From: DATLFS01 sp035540935
GTDB lineage: Bacteria; Actinomycetota; CADDZG01; WHSQ01
Direction: 5' to 3'
Assembly: GCA_035540935.1 (NCBI GenBank)
Contig: DATLFS010000039.1
Span: 1 to 43,738 of the forward strand
Length of the DNA: 43,738 bases
Of this stretch, positions 43,386 through 43,738 are shown piece by piece. The translations under genes were made by a program, and so were the position numbers. Under the pieces are notes generated by a model, which did no database searches, was not told the origin of the DNA, and saw nothing but the letters and a program-made list of their open reading frames with translations. The stretch's first letter is position 1. Each line of letters starts with the position of its first letter.

Positions 43386-43738
43386 GTGAGGAAGTTCCTG
43401 GCCGTGGCCCTGGTGGCCGCCGTTTCGGTACCGGCGGCTGCGGCCGCCGCTCCGTCGAGCAGGCCTTCGGCCGCGCCGACGGGGCGGGTATCGCTAGACC
43501 GGAACCCGGTCACCAAACCTGCGCTCCTGCCGGCGGCCCGCGAGGACGCTCTGTCTCGCGCACTCGAGGCGGGGCAACTATCCGAGGCGGAGTACGCGCT
43601 CGAGCGGGCGCGCTCGCTGTTCACCCCCAAAGACGTACGAGCCCGTTTCGGTGACGTCGCCCGCCCGGACCCTCGAAACGCCACGATCGTTCTCCGGGAC
43701 CTGGCGATCCGCCTCAAGGACCTGCAGGGAGCGGATCT
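43386..43738 (+). CDS. Secreted metalloprotease paralog (MXAN_6640-like pro-region), 3' end outside window
   Basis: 117 codons visible. A signal peptide (MRKFLAVALVAAVSVPAAAAAA) precedes a region aligning with residues about 40-110 of the protease at 17424: DALSRALEAGQLSEAEYALE here versus DAIGRALTAGRITEARYALE there, then TIVLRDLAIRLKDL versus TMYLRDLAARVRDL. The zinc-binding domain would lie past the window edge, so protease activity is inferred from the paralog. GAGGAGG about 6 bases upstream fixes GTG 43386. Confidence 0.72.
   Translation, partial: MRKFLAVALVAAVSVPAAAAAAPSSRPSAAPTGRVSLDRNPVTKPALLPAAREDALSRALEAGQLSEAEYALERARSLFTPKDVRARFGDVARPDPRNATIVLRDLAIRLKDLQGAD

Overview
The window is high-GC, densely coded chromosomal DNA from a member of the Actinomycetota, probably a lineage outside the classical Actinomycetes. 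The evidence is conserved gene order (DUF2342 metalloprotease-tilS-hpt-ftsH-folEPBK; panC-panD-coaX-lysS-clpC-radA-carD-ispDF-cysS-rlmB) and actinobacterial families such as DUF3263, a LytR_C protein, GpgS, DUF4235 and CarD. A Bacillus SigH-type sigma factor directly after cysS-rlmB recalls the Firmicutes order and suits a deep-branching lineage. There is no phage, insertion sequence, CRISPR array or rRNA operon, and no gene-free stretch above 300 bases.

Layout. 1-10 kb: a class A penicillin-binding protein cut by the left edge, a disordered acidic protein, an ATP-dependent DNA ligase, a small membrane protein, a class III cyclase fused to an NTPase, and a minus-strand operon of MgtE-type transporter, PhoU/TrkA-C regulator and DUF4235 protein. 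10-25 kb: metalloprotease, tilS, hpt, ftsH, the four-gene folate operon, a secreted HExxH protease, then a pantothenate/CoA block, lysS and an orphan substrate-binding lipoprotein. 25-34 kb: clpC, radA, carD, ispD, ispF, cysS, rlmB, sigH-like gene and tRNA-Thr. 34-43.7 kb: glutamate-type dehydrogenase, DUF3263 and LytR_C proteins, a lipoprotein, a sugar-phosphatase/glycerate kinase/permease run facing gpgS, a response regulator, an ECF sigma/anti-sigma pair, tRNA-Trp, a small secreted protein, and the start of a second protease paralogous to the one at 17.4 kb.

How the genes work together. Most of the window is core metabolism and protein quality control (FtsH, ClpC, tRNA modification and charging, folate, CoA and isoprenoid precursors), organised in overlapping ATGA/GTGA operons. 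The more accessory parts are the cyclase, the cation-transport operon, the possible glucosylglycerate/trehalose module (otsB-like, glycerate kinase, gpgS) and the two secreted metalloproteases.

The most striking non-gene signals are a repeated TANNNT hexamer 6-7 bases ahead of the start codon of nine genes that lack a Shine-Dalgarno sequence (a leaderless-transcription signature), an ispD reading frame with no ATG/GTG/TTG start that begins on an ATA overlapping the carD stop, and marked enrichment of the palindrome GGCGCGCC. I did not find a wholly unknown multi-gene system; the best candidates for new biology are listed as findings.
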